Assembly: GCA_035315685.1 (NCBI GenBank)
Contig: DATFXR010000285.1
Span: 1-6,120 of the forward strand
DNA length: 6,120 nt
DNA from: QHWK01 sp035315685
GTDB taxonomy: Bacteria; Acidobacteriota; Vicinamibacteria; Vicinamibacterales; CAVVIG01
Direction of reading: 5' to 3'
Program-made: the position numbers and the translations under genes
Notes under the pieces: generated by a model
The model's input: only the letters and a program-made list of their open reading frames with translations
What the model was told of the DNA's origin: nothing
Databases searched by the model: none
Part shown: positions 1 to 6,120 of the stretch, one piece after another
Position numbering within the stretch: the first letter of the stretch is position 1
How the letters are laid out: every line of letters starts with the position of its first letter

Positions 1-1278
1 GGCGAATCGGTGTTCCGCAGCTCGTTTTTCCGCGCCGGCTACGAACTCTTCTACACGCCGGTGCCGGCCGACGAGAAGCGCGCCGCGAAAACGTTGATCG
101 ACGTCGGGTTCGATCGGCTCGGCGACGGGCTCGGCGGCGGACTGGTCCGGGCGGTCGCGCTCGTTGCGCCGGCCTGGCAGGTCTCCACGCTGCTCTGGTT
201 CGCGATTGTCTGCTCGGCGGGCGCGCTCGCCGCCGCGTGCCGGCTGAAGCGCGGCTACCTCGGTACGCTCGAGCACAGCCTCGTCGATCTGTCGAGGCGC
301 GATGGCCGGCTCGATCGCATCGATGCGACCACCACTGCGAACACCATTCGACCATCGCGCATGCGGCGGCCGGAGCTCATCGCACCGCCGGACGGTCAGA
401 TCGACGTGGTCCCGATCCGCAAGACCATCGATCCGGCAACTCTCGACGCCGACCTGCGCGACGCCCTCAGCCTGCGCTCGCGCAAACGCGCGCGCGTCGT
501 CGACGTGCTGTCGAGAGAAGACGGCCTCGCGCCTGCGCTGGTCCCTCACGCGATCACGTTGCTCGCCTGGGATCAGGTGGCCGACCACGCACTCTTCGCG
601 TTACGAAAGGTCGCAGAGGACCATGTCGGCCAGCTCGTCGATGCGCTGCTCGATCCGAACCAGGACTTCGCGATCAGGCGTCGCCTCGCGCGAGTGTTCT
701 CGGTGTGCGTCTCGCAGCGCGCGGCGACCGGGCTGATGTTCGGTCTCGACGATCCGCGGTTCGACGTCAGATATCAGTCGGCGCGATCACTGGCCGCGAT
801 CATCGAGAAGAACCCGCGCGTGCAGATCAACCGGGACGGCATCTTCGCGGTCGTGCTTCGCGAGGTCGCTGTCGGACGCGGCGTCTGGGAAAGCCGCCGG
901 CTGCTCGACGGCGTGGACGCCGCCGACGCGCACTCGACGCTCGACGAGTTCGTCCGGACGCGCGCGGGCGAGAGCCTCGCGCACGTCTTCACTCTGCTGT
1001 CGCTGGTGCTCCCGCGCGAACCGTTGCAGATCGCGTTCCGCAGCCTGCACACCGACAACGAGCAGCTGCAGGGAACGGCGCTCGAATATCTCGACAGCGT
1101 CCTGCCCGGCGCAATCCGTCAGCGCCTGTGGCCGTTCATCGAGAGGCGGCCGATGCGCCGGCCGGCGCGACCGCGCGACGAAGTGATGGCCGAACTGCTG
1201 CGATCGAATCACTCGATCATGTTGAATCTCGAGGAGCTGCGCCGCCCGCAGCTCCTCGCCGGCGCAGGGGCGTCGTAA
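1..1278 (+). CDS. NTT-like (ATP/ADP carrier family) transporter with C-terminal HEAT-like region, 5' partial
   Basis: The frame is open from base 1, so the true start lies upstream; the GTG at 10 is an internal Val codon. The visible 425 residues begin in the last third of an NTT-like major-facilitator transporter. Near residues 8-40 lies YELFYTPVPADEKRAAK followed by IDVGFDRLGDGLGGG, the counterpart of the EEKYKAKQAID...RGGD segment in the second transporter of this window. Two final membrane helices follow, at about 43-57 and 61-82. The remaining ~300 residues are soluble, presumably cytosolic, and mostly helical. Stretches such as DHALFALRKVAEDHVGQLVDAL, split around residues 190-215, and DPRFDVRYQSARSLAAII near 250 have HEAT-repeat character. 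HEAT regions usually bind proteins. NTT proteins exchange or import nucleotides in parasites; the substrate in free-living bacteria is often unknown, so a nucleotide substrate here is unproven. The gene ends 3 bases before the kinase gene, indicating co-translation. Confidence 0.85.
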   Translation, partial: GESVFRSSFFRAGYELFYTPVPADEKRAAKTLIDVGFDRLGDGLGGGLVRAVALVAPAWQVSTLLWFAIVCSAGALAAACRLKRGYLGTLEHSLVDLSRRDGRLDRIDATTTANTIRPSRMRRPELIAPPDGQIDVVPIRKTIDPATLDADLRDALSLRSRKRARVVDVLSREDGLAPALVPHAITLLAWDQVADHALFALRKVAEDHVGQLVDALLDPNQDFAIRRRLARVFSVCVSQRAATGLMFGLDDPRFDVRYQSARSLAAIIEKNPRVQINRDGIFAVVLREVAVGRGVWESRRLLDGVDAADAHSTLDEFVRTRAGESLAHVFTLLSLVLPREPLQIAFRSLHTDNEQLQGTALEYLDSVLPGAIRQRLWPFIERRPMRRPARPRDEVMAELLRSNHSIMLNLEELRRPQLLAGAGAS

Positions 1279-1281
1279 CCG

Positions 1282-2895
1282 ATGCCGACCACCAGATTCG
1301 TTGCACCGCGATTCGAGACTCCGGCGCCGGCAGCGGGCGCGCGCACGACACCGCCGCTTCCACACACGCTGGTGTCCGAACACGTCAACCGGCTGGCCGT
1401 GTGCGCGGTGATCGGTGCGGGCCTGTGGAGCTACGGTCTGGCGATGGACACGATCGTCCGTCCGCTGACTGTCGGCTTCGCGATTCCAGTGCCGAGCGTG
1501 GCGGTCGAGATCGCCTCGATCGCGCTCTCGCTGCTGATGTTCTCCTATGTGCGGTTCACGTCCCACGGGGCCGAGCGAAAGGCCGACGCCGGGCTCGCGT
1601 ACATCGTGCTGAACGCCACCGCGGTGTCGATCATCAACGCGACAACCGGATTCGCGGCGCAGCATGGCAGCTCGTCGGTCGCGCTCTCGTGGAACACCGT
1701 CGTGATTCTCGTCTCGGCAATGGTCGTCCCGGCCACACCTCGCAAGATGCTGGCCGCTGCCCTCGTCTCCGCCTGCATGGACCCGATCGCCGCGTGGATT
1801 GCCTACCTCCATGGCGCGGCGGTCGCGTCGCTCGGGAATACGCTCGTGCTCTACATGCCGAACGTCGCCTGCGCGGTCGTTGCCGCGCTGCCCGCGCACG
1901 TGCTGCACCGTCTCGGCGGCCGGCTGCGCCAGGCGCAGGAGATGGGCAGTTATCAGCTCGTGGAACTGCTTGGACGCGGCGGGATGGGCGAGGTCTGGCG
2001 CGCGCAGCATCGGTTCCTCGCTCGCGACGCGGCAATCAAGTTGATTCGTCCCGAGCTCGTCGGCGCGGGAAGCGATCGGGATACGTTCGCGATGCTCCGG
2101 CGGTTCGAACGCGAGGCGCAGGCCACGGCCTCGTTGAGCTCGCCGCACACGATCCAGGTGTTCGACTTCGGCGCGACGGCCGATCACTCCTTCTATTACG
2201 TGATGGAGCTCCTCGAGGGGCGCGATCTGCAGGCGCTGGTCCGTGAGTTCGGTCCCGTGCCGGCCGGACGCGCCCTCCATCTGCTCCGGCAGATCTGTCA
2301 TTCGCTCGCCGAGGCGCACAGCCGCGGCCTCGTGCACGGCGATGTCACGCCGTCGAACATCTACGCCTGCCGCATGGGCCTCGATTACGACTTCGTCAAG
2401 GTGCTCGATTTCGGCCTGGTGAAGTCGCGCGCGCCCCGATCGTTCGACTCGCAGTCACGCATTCACACGGTGACCGGTACGCCCGCGTTCATGGCGCCCG
2501 AGATCGTGCTCGGCGCTGACGTCGATCAGCCCGCGGACGTGTACGCGATCGGCTGCGTGGCGTACTACCTGCTGACAGGGCAGGCGGTGTTCGACGGCGA
2601 CACGCCGTCGGCGCTCTTCGCGCAGCACCTGCAGGCGCGGCCGATCCCGCCGTCGCGGCGGACCGAGCTGCCGATTTCGCGGGAGGTCGACGCGCTCGTG
2701 CTCGCCTGCCTGGCCAAGGATCCCCGCCGGCGCCCGCAGGATGCGGCAGCGGTGCTCGAGATGCTGTCGCACTGCCAGGCGCACGAGCAGTGGGACAACA
2801 CGCTCGCCAGGATCTGGTGGGAGCGCCACCTGGTCGAGCTGACCGCTCCCCGCGTCGCTCCCGACGATCTGAGCCTCGAACCCGCGATCGCGTAA
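1282..2895 (+). CDS. Membrane-anchored Ser/Thr protein kinase (PknB-like) with six N-terminal transmembrane helices and HGD catalytic loop
   Basis: The protein has 537 residues. After a Pro/Ala-rich leader (1-33), six hydrophobic segments lie near 37-58, 73-92, 104-125, 133-155, 158-178 and 186-207. The kinase domain follows directly, at about 224-490, placed in the cytosol if the N-terminus is inside. Visible kinase landmarks are the glycine loop GRGGMGEV (231-238), ATP-anchoring K253, helix-C E278, catalytic-loop D354 and N359, DFG 376-378, APE 405-407, D419 and the KDPRRRP motif near the end. All core residues are present, so activity is likely. Two changes stand out: the loop reads HGDVTPSN, so the Arg of HRD is Gly353 and the usual Lys two residues after the Asp is Thr356. 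The tail holds ARIWWERH, seen in related kinases. The ATG lies 3 bases after the preceding stop, with AGGGG at 1266-1270 as a loose ribosome binding site. The targets and the signal sensed by the membrane part are unknown. Confidence 0.93.
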   Translation: MPTTRFVAPRFETPAPAAGARTTPPLPHTLVSEHVNRLAVCAVIGAGLWSYGLAMDTIVRPLTVGFAIPVPSVAVEIASIALSLLMFSYVRFTSHGAERKADAGLAYIVLNATAVSIINATTGFAAQHGSSSVALSWNTVVILVSAMVVPATPRKMLAAALVSACMDPIAAWIAYLHGAAVASLGNTLVLYMPNVACAVVAALPAHVLHRLGGRLRQAQEMGSYQLVELLGRGGMGEVWRAQHRFLARDAAIKLIRPELVGAGSDRDTFAMLRRFEREAQATASLSSPHTIQVFDFGATADHSFYYVMELLEGRDLQALVREFGPVPAGRALHLLRQICHSLAEAHSRGLVHGDVTPSNIYACRMGLDYDFVKVLDFGLVKSRAPRSFDSQSRIHTVTGTPAFMAPEIVLGADVDQPADVYAIGCVAYYLLTGQAVFDGDTPSALFAQHLQARPIPPSRRTELPISREVDALVLACLAKDPRRRPQDAAAVLEMLSHCQAHEQWDNTLARIWWERHLVELTAPRVAPDDLSLEPAIA

Positions 2896-2897
2896 CG

Positions 2898-2997
2898 GGT
2901 CCGGCTGAAGGCGGACACTACAGCCGTGGCTCGGGGCTGGGGCTAGCCCCTGAGCCTCGGAGCGCGCGCACCCGTAGTGTCCGGCTTCAGCCGGACC
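2898..2997. repeat. REPIN-like composite inverted repeat in the gap after the kinase gene
   Basis: Two 24-bp arms, 2898-2921 and 2974-2997, are reverse complements with one mismatch (AAGGCGG on the left, AAGCCGG expected). The right arm is itself nearly palindromic, GTCCGGCT-TC-AGCCGGAC (2979-2996), as in a REP element. The 52-bp centre contains a nested hairpin (2924-2938 with 2945-2960, one bulge and one mismatch) around the perfect palindrome GGGGCTAGCCCC (2939-2950). Two REP-like units in inverted orientation are the definition of a REPIN or BIME. Similar CCGGCTTCAGCCGG-type repeats are, from memory, dispersed in acidobacterial genomes. There is no T-run after the right arm, so it is not a typical intrinsic terminator, but as RNA it would form a strong hairpin that could protect or separate the upstream transcript. 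Confidence 0.8.
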
Positions 2998-3081
2998 GTG
3001 ATCCCGACCCGTCCCCCCGACTTCCCAACCTCCAGTCGCATATCTCTGCGGAGTTTTCGCTCGGACGTCGCGTTAACCGGC

Positions 3082-3087
3082 GAGGAG
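3082..3087 (+). promoter_or_regulatory. Shine-Dalgarno sequence that decides the start of the transporter-barrel fusion gene
   Basis: GAGGAG sits 7 bases before the ATG at 3095 and only 4 bases before an adjacent in-frame GTG at 3092. The spacing and codon type favour the ATG, which removes one residue from the longest reading frame. Confidence 0.7.
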
Positions 3088-3094
3088 ACGCGTG

Positions 3095-5512
3095 ATGCCT
3101 GAGAAGTCCCGGCTGGATCGTGCGCTGGCGGTATTCGCCGACGTCCGCGCCGGCGAAGGAACGACGGCGGTCCTGATGCTCGTCAACATTTTTCTACTAC
3201 TCATCTGCTACTCGGTGATCAAGACCGTCCGCGAGCCGCTGATCCTGCTCGGCGGCGGCGCCGAAGTCCGTTCGTACGCCGCGGCCGGTCAGGCCCTCCT
3301 GCTGATGGCATTCGTGCCGGCCTACAGCTGGTTCGCGTCGCACGTGAATCGGGTGAAGCTCCTGGTCGGCGTCACGCTGTTCTTCGTCGTCTGCATCGAG
3401 CTGTTCGCCGTGGCGGTCGCGGCAAGAATGCCGTACGTCGGGGTGGCATTCTTCATCTGGGTCGGCATCTTCAACATGTCGCTGGTCGCGCAGTTCTGGT
3501 CGTTCGCCAACGACATCTACAGCCAGGACGCCGGCAACCGGCTGTTTCCGATCATCGTGATGGGGATGACGGCCGGCGCGCCGCTCGGATCGCTCGTGTC
3601 GGGGCGGCTGTTTCACGCGGGCGTCAATCCCCAGAGCATCCTGCAGATCTCGGCGCTGCTGCTGTCGGTGAGCGTCGCGCTGTACCTCTGGATCAACCGC
3701 CGCGATCGGACGGCCCACGCCGCACCGCAGGCACCGATGTCGTCAGCGGGCGCCTTCCGCCTCGTGCTCACCAGCCCGTATCTGCGGATGGTCGCTGCAT
3801 TGATCGTGCTGCTCAACGTCGTGAACAGCACCGGTGAGTATCTGATCTCGCGGCTGCTGACCGCGCACGTCAGCGAACTCGCCGCGCTCGATCCCGGGTT
3901 CAACCGCCAGGCCTTCATCGGCGCGTACGCCGGCGACTACCAATTCTGGGGCAACGTGGCGACGTTCCTGTTGCAGGCGTTCGTCGCGTCACGCCTGGTC
4001 AAACGCCGCGGGCTCGCCGGCGCACTGCTCGCGCTTCCGCTCATCGCGCTCGGCGGCTACTCGATCATCGCCGCCGGCGTCGGGATCGGTGTCACGCGCT
4101 GGATCAAGACGGTCGAAAACGCAACCGACTACTCGATCATGAACACGGCGCGCCAGATGCTCTGGCTGCCGACCACGCGCGAAGAGAAGTACAAGGCCAA
4201 GCAGGCGATCGACACCTTCTTCGTTCGCGGCGGCGATGTAGTCTCGGCCGGCGCGGTCTACGCCGGCACTACCCTCCTGCACCTGTCTGTCGCGCAGTTC
4301 GCCGGCGTCAACATCGTGATGACGGCGATCTGGCTCGCGATTGCCGTGCGCCTCGCGCGTCCGACGTGGCACATCGCGCGGCCGCAGCCACGCCGTCTCG
4401 CGGCGGCCGCAGCGGTTGCGATCCTCGCCGCAGCGGCTCCCGCCTCGGCGCAGGATTCGCGCGAAACAGAGCTGGCGGCGGCGCGTGCGGAGAAGGCGAC
4501 GCGCCTGCACGAGTACGAGCCGACGTCGCTCGAACGCAAGATTCTGATGGCCGAAAACCTGTTCACGACCGAGAAGACGTTCTACCCGTACATCGGCAGT
4601 GTCTACGAGGGCGGCGGCATGGGCGTCGGCCCGGGCTACCGGACGCGCTTCGCCGACAGCGGCACGTTCGGCGCGCACGCCGCACTGTCGGTGATGAACT
4701 TCAAGACCGTCGACGCGCAGCTGCGGCTGCCAGATCTCGCCAAGGGCCGCCTGACGATCACGGCGAACGGCAACTGGCTCGACGCGCCGTCGATGCCGTT
4801 CTACGGCGTCGGCAACGACTCGAGCGATACCCGCCGCGACTACGCCTACCGCACGACGACGGTCGGCGCGTCGGCGCGGCTGCAGGCGGCGCCGTTCGTC
4901 GCAGTCGGCGGCGGCATGGACCTGCTGGCAATCAATTCGACCGACATCAGCCCGACCTACCGGCGCGACCGGCTGTTCGCGGAGTTCGATTGGCGGACGT
5001 CGCCGTTGTACACGCGAAAGGGCGGCCTCTACCGCGTCGACTGGTCGGACTACCACGACACGAGCGCCGGTGGCCGCAACAGTTTCCGCCGCCTCGACGC
5101 AGAAGTCGATCAGTTCGTGCCGCTGCTGCGCGAGAACTGGGTGATCGCCCTCCGCGCCGCGGCGTCGACGACCGACACGCCGGACGGGAGCTACGTGCCG
5201 TATTACCTGATGCCGGCGCTCGGCGGCAGCCACTCCCTGCGCGGCTACTCGTCGTGGCGCTTCCGCGATCGCAATCGACTGCTGCTGAGCGGTGAGTACC
5301 GCTGGACCGCAGGTCCGTTCGTCGACATGGCCGTGTTCGTCGACGCCGGCAAGGTGGCCGACACGGTCAGCGGCCTCGACCTGCACGACCTGAAGACATC
5401 GCACGGCATCGGCCTCACGCTGCACACGTTCGATCGAACCGTGACCCGCATCGAGGTGGCGCGCACCAGCGACGGGATGGGCGTGTCGTTCTCGTTCAGC
5501 CCCAGCTTCTGA
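3095..5512 (+). CDS. Fusion protein: NTT-like inner-membrane transporter, internal signal peptide, and BamA/Omp85-type outer-membrane beta-barrel
   Basis: This is one unbroken frame of 805 residues. Residues 1-425 are an NTT-like transporter with about 12 hydrophobic helices. Its family-like segments are VIKTVREPLIL (41-51), AQFWSFANDIY (132-142), STGEYLISRLL (245-255) and REEKYKAKQAIDTF with RGGD (362-381). At 433-452 follows a signal-peptide-like stretch: two Arg, an Ala-rich hydrophobic core, then ASA|QD with predicted cleavage after A452. A short linker leads to a beta-rich region (about 500-805) with the surface-antigen signature GGSHSLRGY (710-718), FRDRN just after, and a terminal Phe in an alternating pattern, as in outer-membrane barrels assembled by BAM. 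No POTRA domain is evident. The best reading is a polyprotein: the transporter stays in the inner membrane and signal peptidase releases the barrel for outer-membrane insertion. Alternatives are an internal start giving a separate barrel, or a recent loss of the transporter's stop. The domain calls are firm; the processing is inferred. Confidence 0.88.
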   Translation: MPEKSRLDRALAVFADVRAGEGTTAVLMLVNIFLLLICYSVIKTVREPLILLGGGAEVRSYAAAGQALLLMAFVPAYSWFASHVNRVKLLVGVTLFFVVCIELFAVAVAARMPYVGVAFFIWVGIFNMSLVAQFWSFANDIYSQDAGNRLFPIIVMGMTAGAPLGSLVSGRLFHAGVNPQSILQISALLLSVSVALYLWINRRDRTAHAAPQAPMSSAGAFRLVLTSPYLRMVAALIVLLNVVNSTGEYLISRLLTAHVSELAALDPGFNRQAFIGAYAGDYQFWGNVATFLLQAFVASRLVKRRGLAGALLALPLIALGGYSIIAAGVGIGVTRWIKTVENATDYSIMNTARQMLWLPTTREEKYKAKQAIDTFFVRGGDVVSAGAVYAGTTLLHLSVAQFAGVNIVMTAIWLAIAVRLARPTWHIARPQPRRLAAAAAVAILAAAAPASAQDSRETELAAARAEKATRLHEYEPTSLERKILMAENLFTTEKTFYPYIGSVYEGGGMGVGPGYRTRFADSGTFGAHAALSVMNFKTVDAQLRLPDLAKGRLTITANGNWLDAPSMPFYGVGNDSSDTRRDYAYRTTTVGASARLQAAPFVAVGGGMDLLAINSTDISPTYRRDRLFAEFDWRTSPLYTRKGGLYRVDWSDYHDTSAGGRNSFRRLDAEVDQFVPLLRENWVIALRAAASTTDTPDGSYVPYYLMPALGGSHSLRGYSSWRFRDRNRLLLSGEYRWTAGPFVDMAVFVDAGKVADTVSGLDLHDLKTSHGIGLTLHTFDRTVTRIEVARTSDGMGVSFSFSPSF
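4391..4450 (+). other. Internal signal-peptide-like segment at the transporter-barrel junction
   Basis: Residues 433-452 of the fusion protein have a positive n-region (R433, R434), an uninterrupted Ala/Val/Ile/Leu core, a Pro at the c-region and the type I signal peptidase motif ASA before QD. It follows the last transporter helix by about 15 residues, and the following sequence is soluble linker then beta-barrel. In-frame candidate starts for a separate barrel gene are ATG 4319 and GTG 4346, but neither has a recognisable Shine-Dalgarno sequence upstream. Confidence 0.75.
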
Positions 5513-5526
5513 AACGGATTGACATC

Positions 5527-6120
5527 ATGCATACCGCAACCACTCGCACGGTCATGAACGCCGCCAGGCGGTCGCGCATCGCCGCCGCCGTCGCCGGGAC
5601 CGTGGCCCTCGCCGCCGCGCTCACCATCGCGACGTCCGCCGCGTCGCCGCGCTACTACGACGATGATCCGATCTGGGAGGATCGTGATACGCAGGACGCG
5701 TCGGGGATGAAGCCGCTCGAGGTCGACCTGCTCGTCGATCTGACGACCAACCTGCTTCAGCGCAGCGCGATCGGTGCTGGCCGGGCCCGGAACGTGAACA
5801 CCGTGGACGAAGTACCCGACTCGAGCTGGTTCACGAACCGCGCCGGCGCGCGGCCGCTGACGCCGGACGATGTGTTCAAAGGACCGGACACGACGGCCGG
5901 TCCGCCGCCAGGCAGGTGGACGATCACGTCGTCGAAGAGCGACGGCGTGACGCCGGGGTTCACCATCAAGGACGCGAAAGGCCAGCTGTGGTTCCTGAAA
6001 TTCGATCCGCCCGGCTTTCGCGGGATGGCGACCGGGACCGAGGTCGCAGTGACGAAGCTGGTGTGGGCGCTCGGGTATCACGTGCCGGAGAACCACATCG
6101 CCTACATGCGCCGCGAGCAG
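5527..6120 (+). CDS. Exported protein of unknown function with possible HipA-like kinase N-lobe, 3' partial
   Basis: The frame runs without a stop from the ATG at 5527 to the window end (198 codons visible). It starts 14 bases after the previous stop, behind a weak GGA (5516-5518), so it is probably translated from the same message. The N-terminus is a signal peptide: Arg-rich to about residue 17, a hydrophobic Ala/Val/Leu core at 18-36, then TSAAS near 36-40. A second ATG at 5554 would also keep the signal peptide but has no Shine-Dalgarno sequence. The mature part begins with an acidic stretch (YYDDDPIWEDRD). Later come RNVNTVDEVPDSSWFTNR (residues 88-105) and LWFLKFDPPGF (154-164), then TEVAVTKLVWALGYHVPEN starting at 171. 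The last two resemble the beta-3 Lys (K158) and helix-C Glu (E172) region of HipA-like or atypical kinases. I do not recognise a named family. A periplasmic or secreted kinase-like protein is a hypothesis only; the catalytic loop would lie beyond the window. Confidence 0.8.
   Translation, partial: MHTATTRTVMNAARRSRIAAAVAGTVALAAALTIATSAASPRYYDDDPIWEDRDTQDASGMKPLEVDLLVDLTTNLLQRSAIGAGRARNVNTVDEVPDSSWFTNRAGARPLTPDDVFKGPDTTAGPPPGRWTITSSKSDGVTPGFTIKDAKGQLWFLKFDPPGFRGMATGTEVAVTKLVWALGYHVPENHIAYMRREQ

Noticed and set aside
237..2246. Long + strand reading frame in a second frame across the first transporter and the kinase gene
   Set aside because: Its product is dominated by Arg, Ala and Pro with no domain, as expected for a shadow frame in GC-rich DNA. 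The overlapping frames encode clear transporter and kinase motifs.
2898..3010. Intrinsic terminator after the kinase gene
   Set aside because: The hairpin is strong, but the arms are 52 bases apart and no T-rich tract follows the right arm, so the repeat explanation fits better.
3022..3077. Sigma-70-type promoter upstream of the fusion gene (TATCTC at 3041 or GTTAAC at 3072 as -10)
   Set aside because: The best -35 candidates (TTCCCA at 3022, TTTTCG at 3054) give spacers of only 13 and 12 bases, and the hexamers match poorly. A promoter here is possible but cannot be supported.
2790..3095. Small + strand frame running through the kinase end and the intergenic repeat
   Set aside because: It overlaps the kinase 3' end in another frame and is largely made of the inverted repeat; no start signal or domain.
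3989..5425. Long minus-strand reading frame opposite the fusion gene
   Set aside because: The translation is Arg/Val/His-rich without recognisable motifs and is the antisense shadow of a strongly coding frame.
5245..6096. Minus-strand reading frame opposite the end of the fusion gene and the last gene
   Set aside because: It spans the junction of two convincing + strand genes, and its composition is shadow-like. The + strand frame from 5527 has a signal peptide and coherent protein sequence.

Overview
The window is high-GC bacterial DNA, densely coded on the + strand. The style suggests an acidobacterium of the Vicinamibacteria type: strong GC bias at third codon positions, a multi-pass membrane Ser/Thr kinase of a kind common there, BamA/TamA-like surface antigens, and a GC-rich inverted repeat built on a CCGGCTTCAGCCGG core. 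This placement rests on style and memory, not on a search.

Layout: (1) positions 1-1278 hold the 3' part of an NTT-like (ATP/ADP-carrier-family) transporter with a C-terminal helical, HEAT-like region. (2) Three bases later, 1282-2895 encodes a six-helix membrane protein with a C-terminal cytosolic Ser/Thr kinase domain, in which HRD has become HGD. (3) A 196-bp gap (2896-3091) carries a 100-bp two-armed inverted repeat resembling a REPIN, then a good ribosome binding site. (4) 3095-5512 is one uninterrupted reading frame joining a second NTT-like transporter, an internal signal-peptide-like segment ending ASA|QD, and an outer-membrane beta-barrel of the BamA/Omp85 surface-antigen type. (5) Fourteen bases further, 5527-6120 is the 5' part of a gene for an exported protein. 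It has no stop before the window end, and its last visible part looks like the N-lobe of a HipA-like kinase fold.

All genes read in one direction with very short gaps, except the repeat-bearing one, so they form one operon or two adjacent ones. Two NTT-like transporters flank a membrane kinase, and the downstream half is aimed at the periplasm and outer membrane. This suggests a cell-envelope system, possibly handling nucleotides or a related metabolite, with a signalling kinase. That link is inference. The most unusual item is the inner-membrane transporter fused through a signal peptide to an outer-membrane barrel. No RNA genes, CRISPR arrays, insertion sequences or phage features were seen.
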